Below are positions 26,150 to 37,107 of a stretch of DNA of 64,000 bases, piece after piece. The first letter of the stretch is position 1. Every line of letters begins with the position of its first letter. The stretch spans positions 2,702,501 through 2,766,500 of the forward strand of contig NZ_JAQFII010000001.1 in the NCBI RefSeq assembly GCF_029504575.1, given 5' to 3'. Below the pieces are notes generated by a model. That model was not told where the DNA came from. It did not search any database and saw only the letters and a program-made list of their open reading frames with translations. Position numbers and translations under genes: made by a program. The stretch comes from Streptomyces sp. SPB162 (lineage in GTDB: Bacteria > Actinomycetota > Actinomycetes > Streptomycetales > Streptomycetaceae).

Positions 26150-28726
26150 GTGCCCGGTGAGAACCTGTCCCGTGACGAGGCCCGCGAGCGGGCGCGGATC
26201 CTCGCGGTCGACGGATACGAGGTCGCGCTCGACCTGCGGTCGGCCACCCGGCCGGACGAGGACACGTTCCGCTCGGTGACCACGATCCGCTTCCGGTCCG
26301 CGCGGCCCGGCGCGGCCACCTTCGTGGACCTGCTCGCACCGGCCGTCGACTCCGTGGTGCTGAACGGACGGGCGCTGGACCCGGCTGCCGTGTTCGACGG
26401 AACGCGGATCGCCCTCGACGACCTCGCCGCCGAGAACGTCCTCACGGTGGACGCGCGCTGCGCGTACAGCCGCACCGGCGAGGGACTGCACCGGTTCGCC
26501 GACCCCGAGGACGGCGAGACGTACCTGTACACGCAGTACGAGCCGGCCGACGCCCGCCGGGTCTTCGCCACCTTCGAGCAGCCGGATCTCAAGGCACCCT
26601 TCACCTTCTCGGTGACCGCGCCCGCGCACTGGACCGTACTGAGCAACGAGGCTCAGGCCGGCCCCGCGCGCGACGCCGACCCCTCCTCCTCGACGTGGGA
26701 CTTCGCACCCACCAAGCCGATCTCGACGTACATCACCGCGATCGTCGCCGGGCCGTACCACGTGGTGCGCGACCACTACGCGCGTACCTTCGACGACGGC
26801 ACCGTGCTGGACGTCCCGCTCGGCGCGCTGTGCCGGGCCTCGCTCGCGCCGCACTTCGACGCGGACGACATCTTCACGGTCACCAAGCAGGGGCTGGACT
26901 TCTTCCACGACACGTTCGACTACCCGTACCCCTTCGGGAAGTACGACCAGGCGTTCGTGCCCGAGTACAACATCGGCGCGATGGAGAACCCGGGCCTGGT
27001 CACGTTCCGCGAGGAGTTCGTGTTCCGCGGCAAGGTGACGCAGGCGGCGTACGAGGGCCGGGCCAACGTCATCCTGCACGAGATGGCGCACATGTGGTTC
27101 GGCGACCTGGTCACCATGCAGTGGTGGGACGACCTGTGGCTCAAGGAGTCGTTCGCCGACTTCATGGGGGCGTACTCGCAGGTGGAGGCGACCCGCTTCA
27201 CGGACGGCTGGATCACCTTCGCCAACCGCCGCAAGGCGTGGGCGTACCGGGCCGACCAGCTGCCCTCCACGCACCCCGTCACCGCGGACATCCAGGACCT
27301 CCAGGACGCCAAGCTCAACTTCGACGGCATCACGTACGCCAAGGGTGCGTCCGTGCTGAAGCAGCTCGTCGCCTACGTCGGCGCCGACGCCTTCCTGGAG
27401 GCGGCGCGGCGTTACTTCAAGCGGCACGCGTACGGGAACACCACGCTGGCGGACCTGCTGGCGGTGCTGGAGGAGACCTCGGGCCGGGACATGGCGCAGT
27501 GGTCCCGCGCCTGGCTGCAGACCGCGGGGGTGAACTCACTGACGCCGGAGGCGGTGTACGACGGCGAGGACCGGATCACCGAGCTGGCCGTCCTGCAGAG
27601 CGCCGCCGAGTCGCACCCCGAACTGCGCCCGCACCGCGTCGCCGTCGGCCTGTACCGGCGGGCCGCGGGCGGCGCGCTGGAGCGCTACGCCCGCGCCGAG
27701 ACCGACGTGACGGGGTCCCGCACGGTGGTGGCGGAGCTGGCCGGGGCCGAGCGGCCCGATCTGATCCTGGTCAACGACGAGGACCTGACGTACTGCAAGA
27801 TCCGCTTCGACCCGGACTCCCTCGACACCCTGCGCAAGCACCTGGCCGACCTGTCCGACCCCATGGCGCGGGCGCTGGTCTGGTCGGCGGTGTGGAACAT
27901 GACGCGGGACGCGCTGATGCCCGCCCGCGACTACCTCGGTCTCGTGCTGCGGTTCGCCGGGCGGGAGTCCGACATCGGCGTGCTGCAGTCGCTGCACCAG
28001 CAGGCGCGGACCGCGTTGCACCAGTACGCGTCGCCGCAGTGGCGGGCCGAGGGTGCCAGGGCGCTGTCCGACGGCGCGCTGACCGAGCTGCGGCGGGCGG
28101 AGCCGGGCAGCGGGCACCAGCTCGCCTGGGCACGCTTCTTCGCCGCGGTGGCCTCCTCGGCGGCCGATCTCCAGCTGCTGAGCGGGCTGCTCGAGGGCAG
28201 CGCCAAGATCGACGGTCTGGAGATCGACCAGGAGCTGCGCTGGTCGTTCCTGGAGCCGCTGGCCGCCGCGGGCGAGGTCGACGAGGCCGTGGTCGCCGCC
28301 GAACTCGCGCGCGACGACACCGCCTCGGGGCGGCGGCACCAGGTGCGCTGCCTGGCGGCCCGGCCGTCGGCGGAGGTCAAGGCCCAGGTGTGGGCGTCGG
28401 TGGTCGAATCGGACGCCCTGTCGAACGCGCTGGTCGAGGCGAGCATCGCCGGATTCGACCAGCCGGGCCAGGAGGAACTGCTCGCGCCCTACGCCGACCG
28501 GTACTTCGACGTGATCGAGCGGATCTGGTCCCAGCGGTCGATCGAGATCGGCATGGCGATCGTGCGGGGCCTGTTCCCGCGGTACCGGATCACCCAGGAG
28601 ACCGTCGACGCGGCGGGCGGCTGGCTCGACGCGCACCAGGACGCGGCCCCCGCGCTGCGCCGGCTCGTCCTGGAGGCCCGCGACGACCTGTCCCGCGCGC
28701 TGCGCGCCCAGGCCGTCGACCACTGA
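26150..28726 (+). CDS. pepN: Aminopeptidase N (M1 zinc metallopeptidase), first paralogue
   Basis: 858 residues from a GTG with AAAGGAG upstream; the longer frame is not family-like. The M1 motifs are GAMENPGLVTF (substrate N-terminus binding) and HEMAHMWFGD, giving zinc ligands His310, His314 and Glu333. The C-terminal ERAP1-like helical domain completes the family's length. It cleaves N-terminal residues from peptides in the cytoplasm. A second full-length paralogue lies at 37108-39687, with the same start context (GTG-CCC/CCT-GG) and similar sequence throughout. Confidence 0.95.
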   Translation: MPGENLSRDEARERARILAVDGYEVALDLRSATRPDEDTFRSVTTIRFRSARPGAATFVDLLAPAVDSVVLNGRALDPAAVFDGTRIALDDLAAENVLTVDARCAYSRTGEGLHRFADPEDGETYLYTQYEPADARRVFATFEQPDLKAPFTFSVTAPAHWTVLSNEAQAGPARDADPSSSTWDFAPTKPISTYITAIVAGPYHVVRDHYARTFDDGTVLDVPLGALCRASLAPHFDADDIFTVTKQGLDFFHDTFDYPYPFGKYDQAFVPEYNIGAMENPGLVTFREEFVFRGKVTQAAYEGRANVILHEMAHMWFGDLVTMQWWDDLWLKESFADFMGAYSQVEATRFTDGWITFANRRKAWAYRADQLPSTHPVTADIQDLQDAKLNFDGITYAKGASVLKQLVAYVGADAFLEAARRYFKRHAYGNTTLADLLAVLEETSGRDMAQWSRAWLQTAGVNSLTPEAVYDGEDRITELAVLQSAAESHPELRPHRVAVGLYRRAAGGALERYARAETDVTGSRTVVAELAGAERPDLILVNDEDLTYCKIRFDPDSLDTLRKHLADLSDPMARALVWSAVWNMTRDALMPARDYLGLVLRFAGRESDIGVLQSLHQQARTALHQYASPQWRAEGARALSDGALTELRRAEPGSGHQLAWARFFAAVASSAADLQLLSGLLEGSAKIDGLEIDQELRWSFLEPLAAAGEVDEAVVAAELARDDTASGRRHQVRCLAARPSAEVKAQVWASVVESDALSNALVEASIAGFDQPGQEELLAPYADRYFDVIERIWSQRSIEIGMAIVRGLFPRYRITQETVDAAGGWLDAHQDAAPALRRLVLEARDDLSRALRAQAVDH

Positions 28727-28740
28727 GACGTCTGCGCCCC

Positions 28741-28787
28741 GGGACCCCGTCGCATCACCCTTACGAGGGATGGCGCGGCGGGGTCCC
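28741..28787 (+). terminator. Terminator after the first pepN
   Basis: 9-bp perfect outer arms (28741-28749 and 28779-28787) with a further inner stem, 14 bp past the stop. Confidence 0.65.
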
Positions 28788-28967
28788 GCCGTGTCGCCCA
28801 CCGCACGGCTCGGGAGCCCTGCCGGTGGCAGCCGGGGGCGTCACCCGAATAGGTGAATACCGCCCATCGGCATCCGAACGCCTGAACTTTAGTGCGGGCT
28901 TGTCCCGGTTTGTCGACGACCGTGTAACAGCGGTTAGCGGGTGGCTCCGCCGCGGAACCAACCCCCC

Positions 28968-29975
28968 ATGAACCACAACGCACCGCACACCCCCCGCCCC
29001 CTGGACCACCTCTCGCGCACCCAGCAAAGGATCTTGACGACACGTCAGCTGCGGGAGCACGGCGTGACCGCGAGCACCCTGGCGGAACGCTGCCGGCCCG
29101 GCGGGCCGTGGCAGCAGCTACTGCCGCAGGTGTTCCTGCTGCACGCGGGGCCGCCCACCGGCGACGAGCGGCTGCGGGCGGCACTGCTGTACGCGGGGTG
29201 CGAAGCGGACGGCACGGACGGGCCGGTGGACGGACAGGCGATGGTCACCGGGCTGGCGGCGCTGGCGCTGCACCGGTTCTCCTCGGTGCCACCGCTGCTG
29301 GGGATCGACCGGATCGACGTCCTGGTGCCGCGCCAGCGGCGACTGCGGGACGCCGGGGACGTGGCGATCCACCGCGCGCACACGCTGCCCCCGGCGCAGC
29401 GGGTGACCGGACTGCCGTGCGCGCCGGTGGCGCGTGCGCTGGCCGACGCGGTGGCCGACCTCGACGACGCCGGGACCGTACGGCGGTTGCTGACCGAGGC
29501 GGTGCGCGGCGGCCACTGCGAGGCCACCGCCGTCGTCCGGGAGCTGAGTCAGGCCAGGCTGCTGTCCAGGCCGCACGTGGTGGACGCGGTGGACGCGCTG
29601 CTGGCCGAGGGACGGGCGCTCGCCGAGGGCCGGTTGTACGAGATGGTGACCTGCTACGGCCTGCCGGACCCGGTGTGGCACGTCGACCTGCGGCTGCCCG
29701 GCGGACCGTCGCTCGGCGGCGTGGACGCGTACTGGCCGGAGCACGCGGTGGCGCTGGAGATCGACGCGCGCGGACCCCGCCAGGACGACGACGCCCTGTG
29801 GTCGCAGTACGCCCAGAAGCGCGAGCACCTGGAGGAACTCGGCATCACCGTCGTCCACCTCACCCCCAAGAAGCTGCGGGACGCGCTGGACCAGCAGGCG
29901 ACCGTCGTGCGCACCGCCCTGATGGCCTCGACCGACCGGACTCCGGCCGCTTACGTGGTCGTGACCCCGAGTTGA
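28968..29975 (+). CDS. AbiEi-like winged-helix protein with a DUF559/Vsr-like nuclease-fold C-terminus
   Basis: 335 residues from an ATG encoding MNHNAPHTPR. The N-terminus (about 12-75) resembles the winged helix of AbiEi-type antitoxins: RILTTRQLREHGVTAST, then WQQLLPQVFLLH. The C-terminus (about 230-315) resembles the small DUF559 nuclease fold: GGVDAYWPEHAVALEIDARG, then KREHLEELGITVVHLTPKK. The Asp/Glu pattern fits a PD-(D/E)XK core, but I cannot confirm catalytic residues. No AbiEii toxin gene is adjacent. Similar two-domain orphans are widespread in Streptomyces, without known role. Confidence 0.72.
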   Translation: MNHNAPHTPRPLDHLSRTQQRILTTRQLREHGVTASTLAERCRPGGPWQQLLPQVFLLHAGPPTGDERLRAALLYAGCEADGTDGPVDGQAMVTGLAALALHRFSSVPPLLGIDRIDVLVPRQRRLRDAGDVAIHRAHTLPPAQRVTGLPCAPVARALADAVADLDDAGTVRRLLTEAVRGGHCEATAVVRELSQARLLSRPHVVDAVDALLAEGRALAEGRLYEMVTCYGLPDPVWHVDLRLPGGPSLGGVDAYWPEHAVALEIDARGPRQDDDALWSQYAQKREHLEELGITVVHLTPKKLRDALDQQATVVRTALMASTDRTPAAYVVVTPS

Positions 29976-30124
29976 CCGGCGCTTTACCCCCGCGTGTCCG
30001 CTTTGCCTGTCATGGCGTATGGCGGAAATACGTCATGTCCACATCCTGCCTCGGACAACTCTCCACAAACACCGGTCGGTTACGTGACTCTTAGCGGTCA
30101 ACCGGCACCGTTTTCCGAACAAGG

Positions 30125-33100
30125 ATGCCCATGCCTCTCGATCACATACGCGCCAAGAGACGCGTGGCCCGCGTCGCGCTCGCCGCGGGCCTGGTGGCCG
30201 CACTGGCTGCGACCGGCTCCGCCACCGCGTTCGCCGACAACGCGCCCACCGGCGCTCCGGCCGGCGGCCCCGCGTCCGCCCCGGTCAAGGCCTCCACCGA
30301 CAAGCTCGGATCCGCCGACGCGGCGCTTCTGGTCAAGGCCAAGTCCGACGGCGACAAGACCGTGACGATGATGATCGCCACGGCGCCCGGCACCACCCAG
30401 CAGGTCGCCGCCCAGCTCGGTGCCTCCGGCGCCTCGGTGGGGAGCACCTACGACAAGCTCGGCTACGTGCGCGCGACGGTCCCGACCGCCAAGGCGGACG
30501 CGGCGATCGCCAAGGCGCAGAAGCTGTCCGCGGTCCACGGCATCGATCTCAAGCAGGAGATCCTGCTCGACAAGCCGACCCCCGTGGCGGACGCCGCCAC
30601 GGGCGTGACGGCGAAGCGCAAGGCAGCGAAGACCTTCTCCGGCCCGAGCGCGAGCACCCCGGCGAAGAACCCGTACCAGCCCGCCTTCGAGACCGGCGCG
30701 GTGGACTTCGTCAAGAACCAGCCCAAGGCCGACGGTCGCGGCGTGACCATCGGCATCCTGGACTCCGGTGTCGACATCGGCCACCCGGCGCTGCAGAAGA
30801 CCACCACCGGCGAGCGCAAGATCGTCGACTGGGTCACCTCGACCGACCCCATAACCGACAGCGACGCCACCTGGCGCCGGATGACGACCGATGTGGCGGG
30901 CCCCGGCTTCACCATCGCCGGACGGACCTGGACCGCGCCGGCCGGCGCCTACAAGTTCAACCTGTTCTCCGAGGCCGCGACGACCGGCGGCGACATGGCC
31001 GGCGACCTCAACCGTGACGGCGACACCACGGATGTCTGGGGCGTGCTCTACGACGCCGCCGCCGGCACCGTGCGCGTCGACCTGAACAACAACGGCGACT
31101 TCGGCGATGACGAGGCGCTCAAGCCGTACAAGAACGGCTTCCAGATCGCGCACTTCGGGACGGACAACCCGGACACCGCCATCTCCGAGTCGATCCCGTT
31201 CGTCGTCCAGATCCGCAAGGACGTCCCGACGGACCCGTACGGCGGCGACTGGGTCGGCAAGAAGGCCGACTTCGTCAACATCGGGGTCATCGAGTCCGAG
31301 CACGGCACCCACGTCGCGGGCATCACCGCCGCGAACGGCCTGTTCGGCGGCAAGATGAACGGTGCCGCTCCCGGCGCGAAGATCGTCTCCTCGCGCGCCT
31401 GCACCTGGACCGGCGGCTGCACCAACGTCGCGCTCACCGAGGGCATGATCGACCTCGTCGTGAACCGTGGCGTGGACATCGTCAACATGTCCATCGGCGG
31501 CCTGCCCGCGCTGAACGACGGCAACAACGCGCGCGCCGAGCTGTACACGCGCCTCATCGACACCTACGGCGTCCAGCTGGTCATCTCGGCCGGCAACAGC
31601 GGCCCGGGTGCCAACACCATCGGCGACCCCGGCCTGGCCGACAAGGTCCTGAGCGTCGGTGCGTCGATTTCCAAGGACACCTGGGCGGCCAACTACGGCT
31701 CGCAGGTGGACAAGGCGTACCAGATGATGCCGTTCTCCTCGCGCGGTCCGCGTGAGGACGGCGGCTTCACGCCGACCATCACCGCGCCCGGCGCGTCGAT
31801 CAACACCATCCCGACCTGGGAGCCCGGCAGCCCGGTCGCCGAGGCCGGCTACAGCCTGCCGCCCGGCTACGCGATGCTGCAGGGCACCTCGATGGCCTCC
31901 CCGCAGGCCGCGGGCGCCAGCGCACTGCTGATCTCCGCCGCGAAGCAGAAGAACATCGCCCTGAACCCGGCCGCCCTGCGGACCGCGCTGACCAGCTCCG
32001 CGCAGCACATCGCGGGTGCCCAGGCGTACGAAGAGGGCTCCGGTCTGATCGACATCAACGGTGCCTGGAACCTGATCAAGGCGGGTGTCTCGGCCAACGA
32101 GTACACCGTCAAGGCTCCGGTCAACACCGCGCTGTCTGCGTTCCTGAAGACCCCGGGCTTCGGCACCGGCATCTACGACCGGGAGGGCGGCCTCAAGACC
32201 GGCCAGTCCCGGACGTACGACGTCACGGTCACCCGCACCACCGGCTCCGACCGCCCGGTCAAGCACTCGCTGGCGCTGGTGAACAACGACGGCACCTTCA
32301 AGCTCGCCGGCAGCAGCGAGGTCTCGCTGCCGCTGAACGTGCCGGTCACCGTCAAGGTCACCGCGAAGGCGAAGACCACCGGTCTGCACAGCGTCATCCT
32401 GGCCGTGGACGACAAGCGCACCAAGGGCACCGACCAGCAGATCCTGGCCACCGTCGTGGTCTCGAAGCCGCTGGCCAAGCCCGCCTTCTCCACCAAGGAG
32501 TCGGGCGTGGTGCAGCGCAACAGCACCACCTCGTACTTCCTGAACGTGCCGGCCGGCGCCAAGTCCCTGGAGATCGCCCTCGGCGGCATCCAGGCGACCA
32601 GCCAGACCCGGTTCATCGCGATCAACCCGTACGGCGTTCCGATGGACGACACGTCCACCCCGTCGTGCTACCTGAACTACGTGAACCCGAACAACAAGTG
32701 CCGTCCGGACCTGCGGTCGTACACCGACCCGCTGCCCGGCGTGTGGGAGATCGAGGTCGAGGCGCGTCGTACCTCCCCGCTGCTGAACAACCCGTACGCC
32801 GTCACGGCGTCCGTGCTGGGTGCCACCTTCGACCCGGCCGTGCAGACCCTCGACGAGGCCAAGGTCGGTGTCCCGGCCGCGGTCGACTGGAAGGTCACCA
32901 ACGGCTTCGCCGCCCTTGACGGCAAGCTGAAGGGCGGCGCCCTCGGCTCCGCGCTGACCGCCCGCCCGACCATCGCGCAGGGCGAGACGAAGGAGACGAC
33001 GCTCGTCGTCGGCCCCGGCGCCTCCCGGCTCGACGTGGCGATCGGCTCCACCTCGGACACCGGTGCCGACCTCGACCTCGAGGTCTACCTCGGTTCCACC

Positions 33101-33445
33101 AAGGTCGGCTCGTCCGCGGACGGCGACTCCGAGGAAGCGGTCAGCATCGCCAACCCGGCGGCCGGTACGTACACCGTCGTCGTGACCGGTTACTCGGTCC
33201 CGGCGGGCACCACGGAGTACAACTACAAGGACGTGTACTTCGCCGCCTCGCTCGGCCAGGTCAAGGTCGACGAGACCAAGACCGTCTCGCTGGCGAACGG
33301 CGCCACGGCGTCCTTCTCCGCCCAGGTCGTGGCCGCGTCCCCGGCCCCCGAAGGACGTCAGTTCTTCGGTGAGGTGCAGCTCCTGAACTCCCGCGGCACC
33401 ATCGCGGGAACCGGCAGCGTCATCATCAAGAAGGTCACCGGCTGA
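30125..33445 (+). CDS. Secreted subtilisin-family (S8) serine protease, large multidomain
   Basis: 1106 residues. A Sec signal peptide ends near ATAFA (about residue 36), followed by an inhibitor-like propeptide (to about 190). The catalytic triad is Asp213 in GILDSGVDIGH, His393 in EHGTHVAG and Ser589 in GTSMASP; the oxyanion Asn lies in ISAGNSGPGAN. The spacing between Asp and His is unusually wide (180 residues) and holds an insertion with Asp-rich, calcium-binding-like turns (DLNRDGDTTD). C-terminal beta domains follow to residue 1106. It resembles the large extracellular S8 peptidases of Streptomyces. The start may be ATG 30125 or 30131. Confidence 0.93.
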   Translation: MPMPLDHIRAKRRVARVALAAGLVAALAATGSATAFADNAPTGAPAGGPASAPVKASTDKLGSADAALLVKAKSDGDKTVTMMIATAPGTTQQVAAQLGASGASVGSTYDKLGYVRATVPTAKADAAIAKAQKLSAVHGIDLKQEILLDKPTPVADAATGVTAKRKAAKTFSGPSASTPAKNPYQPAFETGAVDFVKNQPKADGRGVTIGILDSGVDIGHPALQKTTTGERKIVDWVTSTDPITDSDATWRRMTTDVAGPGFTIAGRTWTAPAGAYKFNLFSEAATTGGDMAGDLNRDGDTTDVWGVLYDAAAGTVRVDLNNNGDFGDDEALKPYKNGFQIAHFGTDNPDTAISESIPFVVQIRKDVPTDPYGGDWVGKKADFVNIGVIESEHGTHVAGITAANGLFGGKMNGAAPGAKIVSSRACTWTGGCTNVALTEGMIDLVVNRGVDIVNMSIGGLPALNDGNNARAELYTRLIDTYGVQLVISAGNSGPGANTIGDPGLADKVLSVGASISKDTWAANYGSQVDKAYQMMPFSSRGPREDGGFTPTITAPGASINTIPTWEPGSPVAEAGYSLPPGYAMLQGTSMASPQAAGASALLISAAKQKNIALNPAALRTALTSSAQHIAGAQAYEEGSGLIDINGAWNLIKAGVSANEYTVKAPVNTALSAFLKTPGFGTGIYDREGGLKTGQSRTYDVTVTRTTGSDRPVKHSLALVNNDGTFKLAGSSEVSLPLNVPVTVKVTAKAKTTGLHSVILAVDDKRTKGTDQQILATVVVSKPLAKPAFSTKESGVVQRNSTTSYFLNVPAGAKSLEIALGGIQATSQTRFIAINPYGVPMDDTSTPSCYLNYVNPNNKCRPDLRSYTDPLPGVWEIEVEARRTSPLLNNPYAVTASVLGATFDPAVQTLDEAKVGVPAAVDWKVTNGFAALDGKLKGGALGSALTARPTIAQGETKETTLVVGPGASRLDVAIGSTSDTGADLDLEVYLGSTKVGSSADGDSEEAVSIANPAAGTYTVVVTGYSVPAGTTEYNYKDVYFAASLGQVKVDETKTVSLANGATASFSAQVVAASPAPEGRQFFGEVQLLNSRGTIAGTGSVIIKKVTG

Positions 33446-33462
33446 CCTGTTCACACAACGGC

Positions 33463-33493
33463 GGGGCGGGTGCTCTTCACGAGCACCCGCCCC
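33463..33493. terminator. Terminator between convergent protease and FtsX-like genes
   Basis: Perfect 13-bp arms (33463-33475 and 33481-33493), 5-base loop, between converging genes. Confidence 0.8.
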
Positions 33494-33516
33494 GTCGGCG
33501 TTCTCCCCGGCGCCCG

Positions 33517-36041
33517 CTACTCGCGGCCCGCGCCCGCCTCGATGGGACGGGTGCGCAGCAGCGCTCGGGCCGGCAGGCCGGTGGCGGCCAGGCCCAGCAG
33601 GAGCACCCCGCCGGCGATGGCGGCCGCCACGGTGGGCGGTACGTACGGGGCGCCGCCGGTCAGCCCGCGGGCGATCGGGGTGAGCGTCGCCCAGGCGATG
33701 GCCGTCCCGATCACCAGGCCCGCGGTGCCGACGAGCAGCGCCTCCCAGCGCATCATCCCGAGCACCTGGCGGCGCGTGGTGCCCGCCAGCCGCAGCAGGG
33801 CGACCTCGCGGCGCCGGTCGAGGACCGTCATGACCAGGGTGTTGGCCGCCGCGACGGCCGCGAAGCCGCCGAGGACCACGGCCATCACGCGGTTGGCCCA
33901 CGCGTTGAGCTCCAGGTTCTTGTCGACCTGGGCGCTGTAGCCGGCGCGGTCCGTGACCGCGACGCCGGGGGCGTCGAGCCGCCCCAACGCACGCGCGACG
34001 GCGGCCTGGTCGGCCCCTTCAGCGTCACGGACGAGCACCTGGCTGTCGTACGCGGCCGAGACGTGTCCGGCGACCGCCGCGCGCGGCATCACCACCTCGC
34101 CCAGGCCCAGGCCGCGCTCGTAGAGGGCGACGATCCGGGGGTGGACCGTGGTGCCGTCGCCGAGCCGCAGTTCGATGCGGTCGCCGACCGAGACGTCGGC
34201 GGAGTCCGCCAGCAGGCGGTTCAGCGCGACGGTGTCGTTCGCGGTGAGCCCGTTCAGCGTGCCGTCCCCGACGCCGAGGTCGAGCACCTTGGCCAGGTCG
34301 GCCGGGGTGCCGGAGACACCCAGCGCGGAGGCGGTGTTGAAGGAGCCGGCCGCCCGGTAGAGCACGCCGGTGCGCAACACGCCCACGGCTGCGGCCACGC
34401 CGTTCACCCGCGCTGCCTGGCCGGCGGCCGTGGCCGGCAGTCCGCCGCCGGTGCCGCTGATGATCTGGTCGGCGACCACGCCGTCGCGCACCTGCTCGGC
34501 GGAGGCGTGCGTGATGGTGCTCTGCATGAAGACCAACGTGCCGCAGAAGGCGATGACCAGCACGATCGGGGTGATCGCGGAGGCCAGCCGGCGGGAGTTG
34601 GCGCGGGCGTTGGCGGCGGCGAGCGCACCCGGCGCGCCGCCCGCCCGCAGCGGCAGTCCCAGGACCGTGGCGGCGAGCCACGCGACGACGGGGCCGAGCA
34701 GCGCGACGCAGAGCATGAAGAGCATCACGACGCCGAGCGCGATGTTGGCCGCGTCCTCCCCCGTCGCGTGGGCCGCGAGCGACGCCACGACGATGCCGCC
34801 GGCGAGGGCCGCCAAGCCGAGCACCGTACGGATCACCCCGGGGCGCCTCCGCTCCACCGCGGCCTCGCCCAGCGCCTGGCTGGGCCGGGCCTTGGAGGGC
34901 CGGCGGGCGGCCAGGTATCCGGCGACGAGCGAGCTGAGCAGACCGGCGCCGACCGCGCTGACCATGGGGATCCAGCCGGTGGACAGCCGCAGCCCGGCGG
35001 GCACCGCGCCGCGGTCGACGAGCTGGCCGAGCCACCAGTGCGCGAGCGCGAGACCCGGCAGGATGCCGATCGCCCCCGCGATCGGGGCGACGAGCACCGC
35101 CTCGGTGGCGACCGTGCGGCGGATCTGCCGCGGGGTCGCGCCGATCGCTCGCAGCAGGGCGATCTCGCGGCCGCGCTGGCCGATCGCGAGGGCGACGGTG
35201 CCCATGACGACGAAGACCGCGGTCATGGCGGCGACGCCGCCGAAGGAGCCGCCCAGCGCCGTCAGCAGCTCCTTGCCGCCCGCGAGTTCCGGGTGCTCGA
35301 CCTCGCCGCGGGCGTCCCCGGTATGCACCAGGGCGTGCCCGTCGACGGCGTGCTCGACCTGTGCGGCGAGCTGCTCGGTACTGACGCCTGGGCGGGCGTG
35401 GACGGCGATGGCGTCCGCCTGGCCCGGGTGTCCGGCGAGCCGGCCCGCCGAGGCGTCGTCGAACCACGCGGTGGCGGAACCGGCCCCCGCCGCCGTCAGT
35501 CCGGAGATCCGGTACCCGCCGGTGCGGGCGGGCGTGACGAGGGTGACGGTGTCACCGGTCGCGAGCTTCGCGGCGCGCGCGGTGGTGGCGTCCAGGACGA
35601 CCTCGCCCGCCGCGGGAGCGCGTCCCTCGGCGAGTGGCTTCGCGTTCGAGCCGGCGCCGATCGCGGTGGCCGACCAGTCGCGGCCGGTCAGCGACGGCAG
35701 CGACGTGCTCTGCACGGGGAAGGCCACGTCGGGCACGGCCGCGGCGACGCCCGGCTCACGGGCGATGCGGTCCGCGAGCCCGGCGTCGACGCGGGCCCGG
35801 TCGGGCAGCGGCTCGGCCTCCTCCTCGCGGTCCTCGCCGTGGCCGACGGTCATCCGGGCGTGCTGGTCGGCCGCGACGACCACCGGGGCACCGGCGTAGC
35901 GCTCGGGCGTGAGGTGCGCGACGATCCCGGTCTGCAGCAGGGAGCCGCAGGCGGCCATGATGGCGGCGGCGAAGAGCAGGGCGACGAAGGTGCCGGCGAA
36001 GGACGCGGGCCGGAAGCGCACGGAGGCGCGGGCGAGGCCGT

Positions 36042-36045
<4 letters not shown>
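33517..36045 (-). CDS. ABC transporter permease, FtsX/MacB-type
   Basis: 842 residues with an N-terminal helix, a large extracytoplasmic region (about 45-245) and two FtsX domains (about 255-385 and 715-835) linked by further helices. The motifs REIALLRAIGATPRQIRR and REVALLRLAGTTRRQV are the coupling-helix pattern of MacB/LolC-type permeases. These transporters work in mechanotransmission or peptide and lipoprotein export rather than classical uptake. The gene overlaps the upstream ATPase by 4 bp (ATGA), so the two form one transport system. Confidence 0.92.
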
Positions 36046-36923
<878 letters not shown>

Positions 36924-37107
36924 GATGTCCTCTGTTTCGGTAGCCGACGACCCTTCCGAAGTTACGGATGGCGGGGGGTCCTGGACCATGCCGGTTCCCG
37001 GCGTCTGTGGGGTGGGGAAAACCCGAGGTTGGGGCTGGTGCGGACCCTGATCCCTGTCAGCGCAGCGTGCGAGGATGGCGGTCAGTCTCATTAAGGAGTG
37101 GCCTACC

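Noticed and set aside
30098..33901. 1267-residue open frame opposite the subtilisin-like protease
   Set aside because: Antisense shadow caused by GC bias. It is rich in Arg, Gly, Val and Asp with no fold signature, whereas the plus strand has a complete S8 catalytic triad and signal peptide.
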